Of a stretch of DNA of 64,000 bases, positions 1 through 8,021 are shown piece after piece (the first letter of the stretch is position 1; each line of letters begins with the position of its first letter). The position numbers were made by a program, and so were the translations under genes. The DNA is taken from assembly GCF_900129835.1 (NCBI RefSeq), contig NZ_FQXA01000001.1, forward strand, positions 186,001 through 250,000. Reading direction: 5' to 3'. The notes under the pieces are model-generated. The model was not told where the DNA came from and searched no databases. It was given only the letters and a program-made list of their open reading frames with translations. The DNA is from Stutzerimonas xanthomarina DSM 18231 (GTDB lineage Bacteria > Pseudomonadota > Gammaproteobacteria > Pseudomonadales > Pseudomonadaceae).

Positions 1-35
1 TTATTCATGCAGCGTCAGGCTGCCGTAGCCCTCAC

Positions 36-665
36 ATGCGAAGAACCAAAGAAGACGCCGAAAAGACCCGTGTAGCTCTGCTCGCTTCCGCCGAGCGCCT
101 GTTTCTGGACAAAGGCGTGGCCCATACCAGCCTCGACCAGATCGCGCGGGATGCCGGCGTGACGCGCGGCGCTGTCTACTGGCACTTCCAGAACAAGGCG
201 CACCTGTTTCACGAAATGCTCAACCAGGTTCGCCTCCCACCGGAGCAGATGGCCGAGCGCTTGTGCAGTTGCACCCAGCAGCAACCGCTGCGGGTGTTGC
301 GTGAGCTCTGCGTTGAGGGAATCAGCGCATTGGGCCGGGACGAACAGAAACGTCGGGTCATGACGATCCTCCTGCACCGCTGCGAATTCACTGATGAACT
401 CCGCGAAGCCGAAGAACGCCACCATGCGTTCATCAATCTGTTTATCGACCTGTGCGAGAAGCTGCTGGAAAGCGCCGCCGCGAACCTGTACCCGGGCGTG
501 ACGCCCCGTCTGGCCGCGCGAACGCTGCACGCATTGATCTTAGGGCTGTTCAGTGACTGGACACGTGACCCGACCCTGTTCGATCCCGAAAAGGATTGCG
601 CCGCACTGATCGATCCGGTTTTCCGTGGTCTGGTGAAGGACTGGGGGAGCCCAGCCTCCGAATGA
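36..665 (+). CDS. TetR/AcrR-family transcriptional repressor
   Basis: A 209-residue TetR-family repressor. The N-terminal helix-turn-helix lies at about residues 10-57, with the recognition-helix stretch GVTRGAVYWHF typical of AcrR/TtgR/MtrR-like repressors; the remaining ~150 residues form the helical ligand and dimer domain. Regulators of this subgroup usually repress a divergently transcribed RND efflux operon and are released by hydrophobic drugs. Only 35 bases precede the ATG, so any divergent target lies outside the window and that link is inference. No strong ribosome site is visible before the ATG. The gene converges on copZ, with a 9-bp hairpin between them. The family is secure; the exact ligand and target are not. 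Confidence 0.88.
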   Translation: MRRTKEDAEKTRVALLASAERLFLDKGVAHTSLDQIARDAGVTRGAVYWHFQNKAHLFHEMLNQVRLPPEQMAERLCSCTQQQPLRVLRELCVEGISALGRDEQKRRVMTILLHRCEFTDELREAEERHHAFINLFIDLCEKLLESAAANLYPGVTPRLAARTLHALILGLFSDWTRDPTLFDPEKDCAALIDPVFRGLVKDWGSPASE

Positions 666-673
666 AGCGAAGG

Positions 674-695
674 CGCGGCAGCAAGCGCTGCCGCG
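674..695. terminator. Hairpin between convergent tetR and copZ
   Basis: A perfect 9-bp GC-rich stem (674-682 pairs with 687-695) with a 4-base loop lies in the 36 bases between two convergent genes. It has no clear U-run on either strand, so it could be a bidirectional terminator only of a weak kind. Confidence 0.45.
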
Positions 696-701
696 GGTCA
701 G

Positions 702-893
702 CTACCGAACCTCGTAGCCTTCCTCCTTGATTGCCGCGCTGATCGTTGCTTCGTCGAGACTGCTGTCGACCCGCACCACACCCGCATCCAGATCCACGTC
801 TACCTTGGCAGCGCCATCTCGCGACTGGATTGCTTGAGTCACCGCGCGCTGGCAATGGGCGCAGGTCATGCCTTTCACATTGAATGTCTGCAT
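702..893 (-). CDS. copZ: Copper chaperone CopZ (heavy-metal-associated domain)
   Basis: A 63-residue single HMA (ferredoxin-like beta-alpha-beta-beta-alpha-beta) domain. The Cu(I)-binding motif GMTCAHC lies near the N-terminus, with Cys11 and Cys14 as the ligand pair. Proteins of this size carry cytosolic Cu(I) to CopA-type ATPases or buffer it. The gene is divergent from copA and has its own CueR-type promoter with a 19-bp spacer (928-958), so both are expected to be induced by copper through the cueR product encoded after copA. The ending (EGYEVR) and length are normal for the family. Confidence 0.93.
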   Translation of the reverse strand: MQTFNVKGMTCAHCQRAVTQAIQSRDGAAKVDVDLDAGVVRVDSSLDEATISAAIKEEGYEVR

Positions 894-927
894 CTAAATC
901 TCCTGTCCGTTTGAAACCGCGATGGTC

Positions 928-958
928 ATGCTCAACCTTGCCACACCGGGAAGGTCAA
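928..958 (-). promoter_or_regulatory. CueR-type promoter and operator of copZ
   Basis: On the minus strand a -35 TTGACC (958-953) and a -10 GAGCAT (933-928) are separated by 19 bases, the overlong spacer typical of MerR-family promoters. The spacer carries the interrupted palindrome ACCTT-N11-AAGGT (935-955 on the plus strand), matching the CueR box pattern. It resembles the copA promoter nearby. No binding has been tested. Confidence 0.8.
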
Positions 959-988
959 TAGCTTGGCTGCGACACTTCATGGCTCGAC

Positions 989-1019
989 TTGACCTTGCCA
1001 TTAGGTGAAGGTTGAGTAT
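989..1019 (+). promoter_or_regulatory. CueR-type promoter and operator of copA
   Basis: A -35 TTGACC (989-994) and -10 GAGTAT (1014-1019) are separated by exactly 19 bases that contain the dyad ACCTT-N11-AAGGT (992-1012). This is the layout of a MerR-family activator site where the bound regulator untwists an overlong spacer. It drives copA, whose ATG follows 29 bases after the -10. Confidence 0.82.
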
Positions 1020-1047
1020 CGACACATCAGCCAATCCGGAGCAACCG

Positions 1048-3429
1048 ATGAACAGTGCAACCTACACCCTGCCAATCGCCGGCATGACCTGCGCCAGCTG
1101 CGCCGGACGGGTCGAGCGCGCCCTGCTCAAGGTGCCCGGCGTCGCCAGCGCGACTGTAAACCTTGCCGCTGAGCAGGTGCGGGTGGAAGCCGACGACGCC
1201 GATCTCGCCAGGCTGGTGCAGGCGATAGAAAAAGCCGGTTACGGCGTGCCGGTGCAAACTCTGGAGCTGGCTATCGAAGGCATGACCTGCGCCAGCTGCG
1301 TCGGCCGCGTTGAACGAGCGCTATTGAAAGTGCCAGGCGTGCGCAGCGCCTCGGTGAATCTAGCCAACGAACGCGCCCGTATCGAGGTGCTCGGTGCGAT
1401 TGATTCGGCGGTACTGGTCGCGGCAGTGGAAGCCGCTGGCTATCAGGCCCAGATCAGCAGCGATAGTGAGCCCGCCACTGACCGGAGCGAAAGCCGGCTG
1501 CGCCGTGAACGCTGGGCCGTGATCGCGGCGCTACTGTTGGCCGCGCCGCTCGTCATCCCGATGTTTGGCGACCTGCTGGGGCTGCACTGGATGTTGCCGC
1601 CCTGGATGCAGTTCGTGCTCGCTACACCGGTGCAGTTCATTGTTGGTGCGCGTTTCTATGTGGCAGGCTGGAAGGCCGTACGGGCCGGCACTGGCAACAT
1701 GGATCTGCTGGTCGCGATCGGCACCAGCGCAGGCTATGGCCTAAGCCTCTACCAGTGGTGGGCCGCAGAGGCTGGGCAGATGCCGCATCTGTATTTCGAA
1801 GCGTCCGCTGTGGTAATCGCGCTCGTCCTGCTGGGCAAGTACCTCGAAAGCCGCGCCAAGCGCCAGACCAGCGCCGCTATCCGGGCACTGGAAGCGCTCA
1901 GGCCGGATCGTGCGGTACGCGTTGTCGACGGCCGTGAAGAGGATGTCGCCATCGCCGCGCTGCGGTTGGACGATCTGGTACTGGTCAAGCCTGGCGAGCG
2001 CTTCCCGGTAGACGGCGAAGTGGTCGAAGGCGAAAGCCAGGCCGACGAAGCCCTGATCAGCGGCGAAAGCCTGCCGGTAGCGAAGGCGCCGGGTGACAGC
2101 ATCACCGGCGGCGCGATCAACGGTGAAGGCCGGTTGCTGGTACGCACAACGGCACTGGGCGGCGAAACGGTGCTGGCACGCATCATCCGCCTGGTCGAAG
2201 ACGCCCAGGCGGCCAAGGCACCTATTCAGAAGCTGGTGGACAAAGTCAGCCAGGTATTCGTCCCGGCGGTGCTAGTCATCGCCCTGCTAACCCTGGCGGG
2301 ATGGCTGTTTGTCGGCGCGCCGGCTGAAGTCGCACTGATCAACGCGGTTGCCGTGCTGGTCATTGCCTGTCCCTGTGCACTCGGGCTCGCGACGCCCGCT
2401 GCGATCATGGCCGGCACTGGTGTCGCCGCACGCCACGGCATTCTGATCAAGGACGCTGAAGCGCTGGAGGTCGCCCATTCCGTGACGGCGGTCGCCTTCG
2501 ACAAGACCGGAACCTTGACTTCGGGCAAACCGCGCATCGTTCATCTGCATGCGGTCGATGGTAACGAATCCGCGCTGTTGCAACAGGCCGGTGCACTGCA
2601 ACGCGGCAGCGAACACCCGCTAGCGCAGGCGGTGCTGGACCGCTGCGCGGAGCAAGACTTGACAGTAGCCAACGTGGATCGGAGCCAGTCGCTCACCGGG
2701 CGCGGCATCGCCGGCGACCTCGACGGCCGCTCGCTGGCGCTGGGCAACCACCGGCTGCTGGACGACAGCGGCCTGCAGCCGGGCGAGCTGGCGGGCAAAG
2801 CCGAAGCCTGGGAAAGCGAAGGCCGCACGCTGTCCTGGCTGATCGAAACGGCACCTCAACCGCATGTGCTTGGCCTGTTTGCCTTTGGTGACAGCCTCAA
2901 GGACGGCGCTGCGGACGCCATCACCGCCCTCAATGCACGGCATATTCGCAGCCATCTGATCACCGGTGACAACCGCGGCAGCGCTCGCGTGGTGGCCGAG
3001 GCGCTGCAGATCGACAGCGTGCATGCCGAAGTGCTGCCGGCGGACAAGGCGGCCACGGTTGCCGAGTTGAAAAAAGGCGGCGCGGTGGTGGCGATGGTCG
3101 GCGACGGCATCAACGACGCCCCAGCCTTGGCCGCCGCCGATGTCGGCATCGCCATGGGCGGCGGCACGGATGTCGCCATGCATGCGGCGGGGATCACTCT
3201 GATGCGCGGTGATCCCAGGCTGGTGCCGGCTGCGCTGGAGATCAGCCGCCGCACCTATCGCAAGATTCAGCAGAACCTGTTCTGGGCGTTCATCTACAAC
3301 CTGGTGGGCATTCCGCTGGCAGCCTTCGGTTTTCTCAGTCCGGTCGTGGCAGGCGCGGCGATGGCTTTGTCGAGTGTCAGCGTGGTCAGCAACGCGCTGC
3401 TGCTCAAGCGCTGGAAGCCGGAGGAATGA
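1048..3429 (+). CDS. copA: Cu(I)-exporting P1B-type ATPase CopA
   Basis: A 793-residue P1B-1 ATPase that pumps cytosolic Cu(I) across the inner membrane. Two HMA domains (about residues 5-70 and 73-140) each carry GMTCASC. Eight membrane segments are expected, and the transport motif CPC is seen in [12 protein letters not shown]. Cytoplasmic parts show the phosphatase-like GES loop (ISGES), the phosphorylation site DKTGTLT, the SEHP nucleotide-binding motif and the hinge [11 protein letters not shown] chose the ATG at 1048 because GGAG lies 7 bases upstream and the first HMA domain starts at once; an in-frame TTG at 1012 overlaps the promoter. copZ is divergent and cueR follows on the same strand, so the region is a self-contained copper efflux module. 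Confidence 0.97.
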   Translation: MNSATYTLPIAGMTCASCAGRVERALLKVPGVASATVNLAAEQVRVEADDADLARLVQAIEKAGYGVPVQTLELAIEGMTCASCVGRVERALLKVPGVRSASVNLANERARIEVLGAIDSAVLVAAVEAAGYQAQISSDSEPATDRSESRLRRERWAVIAALLLAAPLVIPMFGDLLGLHWMLPPWMQFVLATPVQFIVGARFYVAGWKAVRAGTGNMDLLVAIGTSAGYGLSLYQWWAAEAGQMPHLYFEASAVVIALVLLGKYLESRAKRQTSAAIRALEALRPDRAVRVVDGREEDVAIAALRLDDLVLVKPGERFPVDGEVVEGESQADEALISGESLPVAKAPGDSITGGAINGEGRLLVRTTALGGETVLARIIRLVEDAQAAKAPIQKLVDKVSQVFVPAVLVIALLTLAGWLFVGAPAEVALINAVAVLVIACPCALGLATPAAIMAGTGVAARHGILIKDAEALEVAHSVTAVAFDKTGTLTSGKPRIVHLHAVDGNESALLQQAGALQRGSEHPLAQAVLDRCAEQDLTVANVDRSQSLTGRGIAGDLDGRSLALGNHRLLDDSGLQPGELAGKAEAWESEGRTLSWLIETAPQPHVLGLFAFGDSLKDGAADAITALNARHIRSHLITGDNRGSARVVAEALQIDSVHAEVLPADKAATVAELKKGGAVVAMVGDGINDAPALAAADVGIAMGGGTDVAMHAAGITLMRGDPRLVPAALEISRRTYRKIQQNLFWAFIYNLVGIPLAAFGFLSPVVAGAAMALSSVSVVSNALLLKRWKPEE

Positions 3430-3524
3430 TGGGTGTGCCGCGGTCAGCCCGCCCTGCGGTTGAGTGCAGCGGCACCAAGGCCTCTTCGAACGACAATTGC
3501 AACCCGACACCCTTGGACCTCAGC

Positions 3525-3950
3525 ATGAACATCGGCCAAGCAGCAAAAAAAAGCGGATTGTCAGCCAAGATGATTCGCTACTACGAGTCCATCGACCTGA
3601 TCTCGCCTGCCGGACGCAGCGCCAACGGCTACCGCCACTATGGAGAGGAAGACCTGCACCGCCTCGCGTTCATCAAGCGCTCGCGGGATATGGGCTTCTC
3701 GTTGGAAGAAGTGAGCAAGTTGCTCAGGCTCTGGCAGGACCGCCAGCGCGCCAGCGCCGATGTTAAAGCTGTCGCTGGTGCGCATATCGAAGCGCTCAAT
3801 CAGAAGATTGCCGAACTGGTGGGGTTACGCGACACCCTGCAGGAACTGGTCGACACCTGCCACGGTGATGACCGGCCGGACTGTCCCATCCTCAAGGACT
3901 TGGAATCCGGTGGGTGCTGCTCGTCGAGTGCACCCCATAAGCGCAGCTGA
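3525..3950 (+). CDS. cueR: MerR-family copper-responsive activator CueR
   Basis: A 141-residue MerR-family regulator with an N-terminal winged helix (residues 1-70), a dimerisation helix, and the metal loop CHGDDRPDC. Counting from the ATG at 3525 gives Cys112, Cys120 and Ser77, the positions that make E. coli CueR specific for monovalent Cu/Ag/Au rather than Zn (ZntR has Cys at 77). An upstream ATG at 3426 is in frame, but the extra 33 residues are unlike MerR proteins. It follows copA by 95 bases and probably activates both promoters at 928-1019. The C-terminus carries an extra CC pair (GGCCSSS), as in other pseudomonad CueR proteins. Confidence 0.94.
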   Translation: MNIGQAAKKSGLSAKMIRYYESIDLISPAGRSANGYRHYGEEDLHRLAFIKRSRDMGFSLEEVSKLLRLWQDRQRASADVKAVAGAHIEALNQKIAELVGLRDTLQELVDTCHGDDRPDCPILKDLESGGCCSSSAPHKRS

Positions 3951-4017
3951 ACGGGGCACCACCGCTTGTCCACCAAGGAAACACAAGGCCAGGCATCGCG
4001 CCGGGCCTCATGATCAA

Positions 4018-4485
4018 TCAGCTGGCCTGCGATTGCAGGTAGTTTTGCAGCCCGATGCGGTCGATCATGCCGAGCTGCTGCTCCAGCCAGTAGGCGTGAT
4101 CTTCTTCGGTGTCCAGCAGCTGCAACTCAAGCATTTCACGCGTCTGATAATCGTCGTGCTGCTCGGCCAGAGTGATGCCCTTGGCCAGGGCTTCGCGCAC
4201 CTTGTATTCAAGTGCCAGATCGGCGCGCAGCATCTCGGGGACGGTCTGGCCTGGATGAATTGCTTCAGGCGTCATGTCCGGGGTGCCTTCGAGGAACAGG
4301 ATGCGTTTGAGCAGCGCATCGGCGTGCTCGGTTTCCTCCTCCATCTCGTGGTTAATCCGCTCGTAGAGCTTGGTAAATCCCCAGTCGGCATACATCCGCG
4401 AGTGCAGGAAATACTGATCACGCGCGGCCAGCTCCCCACGTAGCAGTTCTTTCAGATATTCGATGACCTGTGGCTGACCTTGCAT
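4018..4485 (-). CDS. bfr: Bacterioferritin-like ferritin without the usual haem methionine
   Basis: A 155-residue four-helix ferritin that oxidises and stores iron in a 24-mer cage. Ferroxidase ligands are present: Glu18, Glu51, His54, Glu93, Glu127 and His130. The E. coli Bfr haem ligand Met52 aligns with Thr52 here ([10 protein letters not shown]), so canonical inter-subunit haem binding looks unlikely. In this respect it resembles the haem-free pseudomonad FtnA/BfrA type rather than BfrB. The start at 4485 has AGGAGAG upstream; the longer reading to 4578 adds residues unlike the family. It converges on cueR. Ferritin family is certain; the haem status is inference from one residue. Confidence 0.93.
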   Translation of the reverse strand: MQGQPQVIEYLKELLRGELAARDQYFLHSRMYADWGFTKLYERINHEMEEETEHADALLKRILFLEGTPDMTPEAIHPGQTVPEMLRADLALEYKVREALAKGITLAEQHDDYQTREMLELQLLDTEEDHAYWLEQQLGMIDRIGLQNYLQSQAS

Positions 4486-4779
4486 TGTGACTCTCTCCTG
4501 CCCCTGACGTTTGAACGCCGGGCAATGATACGCCCAATCCGCGGCTGATTGACCGCGGCCCCCTTTCCGCAGCAACACCGGCTGACCCGAGGTTGCTTCA
4601 GCATAGGCCGAATTCCCGAGCCAGAGCGTAGTTCTGTTGAACCTGTCGCAGCGCCCCGTAATATCGCGACATCTTGCTCGCCGCCACCCACCGAGCGCCA
4701 GGCGGAGCCATGGTCGCGAGCACGTTGGCTCCTGCGAAACGTCTCTTCGTAACGACGCCTAGGCTGCCGGTCGATGAGA
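4486..4779. other. Gene-free stretch between bfr and the RIO kinase gene
   Basis: This 294-base stretch lies between the bfr start and the end of the RIO kinase gene, both on the minus strand. Its open frames are low-complexity Arg/Ser-rich shadows without a good ribosome site. It should hold the bfr promoter and the kinase gene terminator, but I could not identify either with confidence. Confidence 0.5.
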
Positions 4780-5670
4780 TCAGTTACGCATCCATGGCGG
4801 CGTCGGCGGTTCGTCGCTGGGCTCATCCGTGGCATTGCGTAGCGCTTCCTTGCGCGCCTGATCGGCAAGTGTCGCCTTGATTTCGCGCATGACCGCGTCG
4901 AGATCGGCGGCATCTTCCGGCTCGGCAAATTCCCCAGTCAGCTCGGAATCCGGCGTCAGCTTGCCGTCCTCATACAGCGCCCACATTTCCTTGGCGTAGC
5001 GGGTAAACTTTAGCTCTGGCGCAAACTGCCCGAAGTAGGCCGACATGTTGCCAACGTCCCGTTCGAGCATTTCAAACGCATGGTTATTGCCAGCCGCATC
5101 CACCGCTTGAGGTAGGTCGATGATGACCGGGCCGTGCTCGTCAAGCAGCACGTTGAATTCGGACAGGTCACCGTGAACCAGGCCGGCGCAAAGCATCTTC
5201 ACCACTTCGCCGATCATGAAGGCATGGAATTCACGCGCATCGTCAGGGTGCAGATCGACATCATTCAGGCGCGGTGCAGCATCGCCATCCTCGCCCGAGA
5301 TCATTTCCATCAACAGCACGCCATCGAGGAAGTCGTACGGCTTGGGCACGCGCACGCCAGCGTCTGCCAGCCTGAACAAGGCGGCCACTTCGGCGTTCTG
5401 CCAGTTTTCCTCTTTTTCCTTGCGCCCGTGTTTGGAACCCTTGGCCATGGCGCGGGCATCGCGGCTGCTGCGAACCTTGCGGCCTTCCTGATATTTGACA
5501 GCCTGCCTGAAGCTGCGGTTGTTGGCTTCCTTGTACACCTTGGCGCAACGCAGTTCTTCACCACAGCGCACTACATAGACTGCTGCCTCCTTGCCGCTCA
5601 TGAGCGGGCGCAACACTTCGTCGATCAGCCCATCCTCGACCAACGGCTCGAGTCGTTTTGGCGTTTTCAT
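4780..5670 (-). CDS. rioA: RIO1-family serine/threonine protein kinase
   Basis: A 296-residue bacterial RIO kinase. The N-terminal lobe shows GKEAAVYVV, followed by a Lys in CAKVYK that should contact ATP. The catalytic loop reads HGDLSEFNVLL and the metal-binding loop IIDLPQAVD, both diagnostic of the RIO family, which lacks the usual activation loop and substrate-binding subdomains. The C-terminus is acidic and Pro-rich. Archaeal and eukaryotic RIO kinases act in ribosome maturation; bacterial substrates are poorly known. In P. aeruginosa a homologue also sits close to cueR, as I recall. Nothing in the sequence reveals its regulation. Confidence 0.9.
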   Translation of the reverse strand: MKTPKRLEPLVEDGLIDEVLRPLMSGKEAAVYVVRCGEELRCAKVYKEANNRSFRQAVKYQEGRKVRSSRDARAMAKGSKHGRKEKEENWQNAEVAALFRLADAGVRVPKPYDFLDGVLLMEMISGEDGDAAPRLNDVDLHPDDAREFHAFMIGEVVKMLCAGLVHGDLSEFNVLLDEHGPVIIDLPQAVDAAGNNHAFEMLERDVGNMSAYFGQFAPELKFTRYAKEMWALYEDGKLTPDSELTGEFAEPEDAADLDAVMREIKATLADQARKEALRNATDEPSDEPPTPPWMRN

Positions 5671-5828
5671 CAGCGGCTTACAGACCCTTTTTGGCTATGC
5701 AGATCTGCAGGTTACGGCAATCGTCAGCAGGCTTCCATGCTCACTCGCAAGTTTGAAAGCGCACTGTGGATTGGCAATGGAACCGGCCACGGCGGACAAT
5801 CCGAACCATTCACCCAGGGAGCACTGTG

Positions 5829-6866
5829 ATGCTCGATTTTGATCACTGCTGGCAAGCGCTCAGCGACCGCGACGCGAGCTTCGATGGCCGCTTCGTGTTT
5901 GCCGTGCACTCGACACGCATATTCTGCCGACCGAGCTGTCCGGCGCGTCGCCCGCGGCGTGACGGCGTGAGTTTCTTCCAGCATGTCAGTGAGGCGGAAG
6001 CCGCCGGCTTTCGCGCTTGTCGTCGCTGTTCGCCGCAGGGTCAGAGCCTGGCCGAGCAGCTCGATGAACTGGTCATCGCCGCCTGTCGCTTGCTCGATGA
6101 AAGCGACGAGCCGATAACGCTGGATCAACTGGCTGGGCGCATCGGCCTGTCTTCTTCGCACCTGGCACGGGCCTTCAAGACTCGCACCGGTATGACGCCG
6201 CGCGCCTGGGCAGCCGCACGTCGGCGCGCGCGGCTGGAAATGCAGCTACCCGCTGCCGAATCGGTACTTGGCGCAGCCCTTGATGCGGGGTACGGCAGCA
6301 CGCGTGGTGCCTATCAAAACGCCGCGGCACTCAGCCCAGCCCAGCGCAGGCGAAAGGCAGCGGGCGAAACCTTGCGATATGCCATCAGCCCATGCCCGCT
6401 CGGATTGCTGCTGATCGCCGCGAGCGACAAAGGCGTTTGCGCGCTGCTGTTCGGCGATGAAGAACAAGCCCTGCTTGACGAGCTTCATTCGCGTTTCTCG
6501 GCGGCCGAGCTGACACCTGATCAGACAGGACTGGGCGAGTGGCTAGACAGGATCGTGGCTCAGTTGAAAGAGCCGAGCCGAGCTGCACAGTTGCCCCTGG
6601 ACTTGCGCGGCACCGCCTTTCAACAACAGGTGTGGCGGGCGCTGCAGCAGATTCCGTCGGGCGAGACCCGCCGCTACGGCGAGCTGGCCACCGAGCTCGG
6701 CAGCCACGCGCGCGCGGTCGCCCGGGCATGTGCCAGCAACCCCGTCGGCCTCTTGGTGCCCTGCCATCGCGTGGTCGGAGCTAACCAGGCGCTAACCGGC
6801 TATCGCTGGGGCGTCGAACGTAAGGGCGCGCTGCTCGAATCGGAGCGTGATGAATCGGGAGCCTGA
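5829..6866 (+). CDS. ada: Bifunctional Ada: methylphosphotriester and O6-alkylguanine methyltransferase with AraC-type regulator
   Basis: A 345-residue Ada protein repairing alkylated DNA by suicidal methyl transfer. The N-terminal zinc domain has Cys33, Cys37, Cys64 and Cys67, equal to E. coli Cys38/42/69/72 with an offset of five; Cys33 should accept the methyl group from phosphotriesters. An AraC-type DNA-binding domain follows at about residues 80-180. The C-terminal MGMT domain has the active-site motif PCHRVVG near residue 310. I took the ATG at 5829, preceded by GGGAGC; an in-frame ATG at 5766 would add 21 residues not typical of Ada. Methylated Ada normally activates its own gene. No alkA or alkB lies next to it. 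Confidence 0.95.
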   Translation: MLDFDHCWQALSDRDASFDGRFVFAVHSTRIFCRPSCPARRPRRDGVSFFQHVSEAEAAGFRACRRCSPQGQSLAEQLDELVIAACRLLDESDEPITLDQLAGRIGLSSSHLARAFKTRTGMTPRAWAAARRRARLEMQLPAAESVLGAALDAGYGSTRGAYQNAAALSPAQRRRKAAGETLRYAISPCPLGLLLIAASDKGVCALLFGDEEQALLDELHSRFSAAELTPDQTGLGEWLDRIVAQLKEPSRAAQLPLDLRGTAFQQQVWRALQQIPSGETRRYGELATELGSHARAVARACASNPVGLLVPCHRVVGANQALTGYRWGVERKGALLESERDESGA

Positions 6867-6917
6867 GGAGGTTTCAGTGGTCGCATGCAGGACATGCCAC
6901 CCCAAAAGAGCCCAGCC

Positions 6918-7163
6918 ATGACCGAACTGAAGCGCTACCGCATCCACTACCTGATCAATGGCGAGCCTGCGTCATTGGCGATGAGCGCCTTCGAGGCACC
7001 TGCCATTGAGCAGGCCGAACTGGAGATCCTGTTGCATCACGTCAAGGAACCCCGCGCCAGCGTCGACGCGCCCTGGGAAATCCCGGAACGCGCCAGCGAG
7101 CACAGTCGGATGGCCGAGCTGGGCGTGAGCAACATCCAGATCGAAGAAGAATCGCACCGTTGA
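6918..7163 (+). CDS. Small conserved-looking protein of unknown function
   Basis: An 81-residue soluble acidic protein with no membrane segment, signal peptide or recognised motif. The sequence reads like a compact alpha/beta domain (ELKRYRIHYLINGE at the start) with a charged C-terminus. It lies 51 bases after ada and 31 bases before the TatD-like gene on the same strand, so co-transcription is likely. The start is uncertain: the ATG at 6918 has AAGAG upstream, while an in-frame ATG at 6885 has AGGAGG at a rather long spacing and would add 11 residues. I do not recognise the family. Confidence 0.65.
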   Translation: MTELKRYRIHYLINGEPASLAMSAFEAPAIEQAELEILLHHVKEPRASVDAPWEIPERASEHSRMAELGVSNIQIEEESHR

Positions 7164-7194
7164 ACCACACCGCCGTAAAAAGGAGGCAACTGCC

Positions 7195-7974
7195 GTGCCC
7201 TTGATCGACACTCACACCCACCTCGACTTCGCCCCCTTCGATGCCGACCGCGGTGAGGTGCTGGCCCGCTGCGCCAGCGTAGGTGTCGAACGGATCCTGG
7301 TGCTCGGCGTGCATCAGGCGAACTGGTACCGAGTCTGGCAGATGGCGCTGGAGCAGCCAGCCGTGTACGCCGCCCTGGGGCTGCACCCGGTTTTCCTGCA
7401 GGATCATCGACCGGAACACATCGACGCCTTGCGTGACTGGCTGCAGCGGTTGCGAGGCGAGGACAAGCTCTGCGCCATCGGGGAAATAGGCCTCGATTAC
7501 TACATCGAGGACCCGGACAAGGATCGCCAGCAGCAGCTACTCGAAGCGCAGCTCGAACTGGCTAACGAATTCGAGTTGCCAGTGCTGCTGCATGTTCGCC
7601 GCGCTCACGCCGAGATGATCGCCACGCTCAAGCGCCACAAACTCAAGCGCACCGGTATCGCCCACGCCTTCAGCGGCAGCTGGGAAGAGGCTCGCGAGTA
7701 CATCAAGCTGGGTTTCAAACTTGGACTGGGCGGCGCAGGAACCTGGCCTCAGGCGCATCGAATGCACCGGGTGCTGCAGCAGCTGCCACTCGACAGCATT
7801 GTCCTGGAAACCGACGCACCTGACATCACTCCCCACAGCCACGCTGGCCAGCGCAACAGCCCGGAATTCCTTCCGGACATCTGCCGTGAACTGGCCGAAC
7901 TTCGCGGCATCAGTCCCGAGGAACTGGCCGAGTCGAGCTATCGCAACAGCTGCGAATTATTTGGCTGGAATTGA
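7195..7974 (+). CDS. TatD-family metal-dependent hydrolase (YjjV-like)
   Basis: A 259-residue TatD-family protein of the amidohydrolase superfamily, a TIM-barrel metal-dependent DNase/hydrolase. Metal-binding motifs appear in order: THTHLD at the N-terminus, GLHP, GEIGLD, HVRRAH, HAFSG and ETDAPD. It resembles E. coli YjjV more than TatD itself. A GTG start at 7195 is preceded by a strong AAGGAGG. The gene follows the small unknown protein and ada on the same strand, which would fit a DNA-repair or DNA-degradation context, but substrate and role are inference. Confidence 0.92.
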   Translation: MPLIDTHTHLDFAPFDADRGEVLARCASVGVERILVLGVHQANWYRVWQMALEQPAVYAALGLHPVFLQDHRPEHIDALRDWLQRLRGEDKLCAIGEIGLDYYIEDPDKDRQQQLLEAQLELANEFELPVLLHVRRAHAEMIATLKRHKLKRTGIAHAFSGSWEEAREYIKLGFKLGLGGAGTWPQAHRMHRVLQQLPLDSIVLETDAPDITPHSHAGQRNSPEFLPDICRELAELRGISPEELAESSYRNSCELFGWN

Positions 7975-8021
7975 CTGATCGATCTGCTCTGATTCGTTTC
8001 TCGATTGAGCCGAGAAAAGAA

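Noticed and set aside
1081-1335. Near-repeat DNA in copA (two GMTCASC-encoding stretches).
   Set aside because: This is the normal duplication of HMA domains in CopA, not a mobile repeat.
2620-3510. A 296-codon open frame antisense to copA.
   Set aside because: It lies wholly opposite an undoubted gene, lacks a ribosome site and has a His/Arg/Gln-rich composition typical of shadow frames in high-GC DNA.
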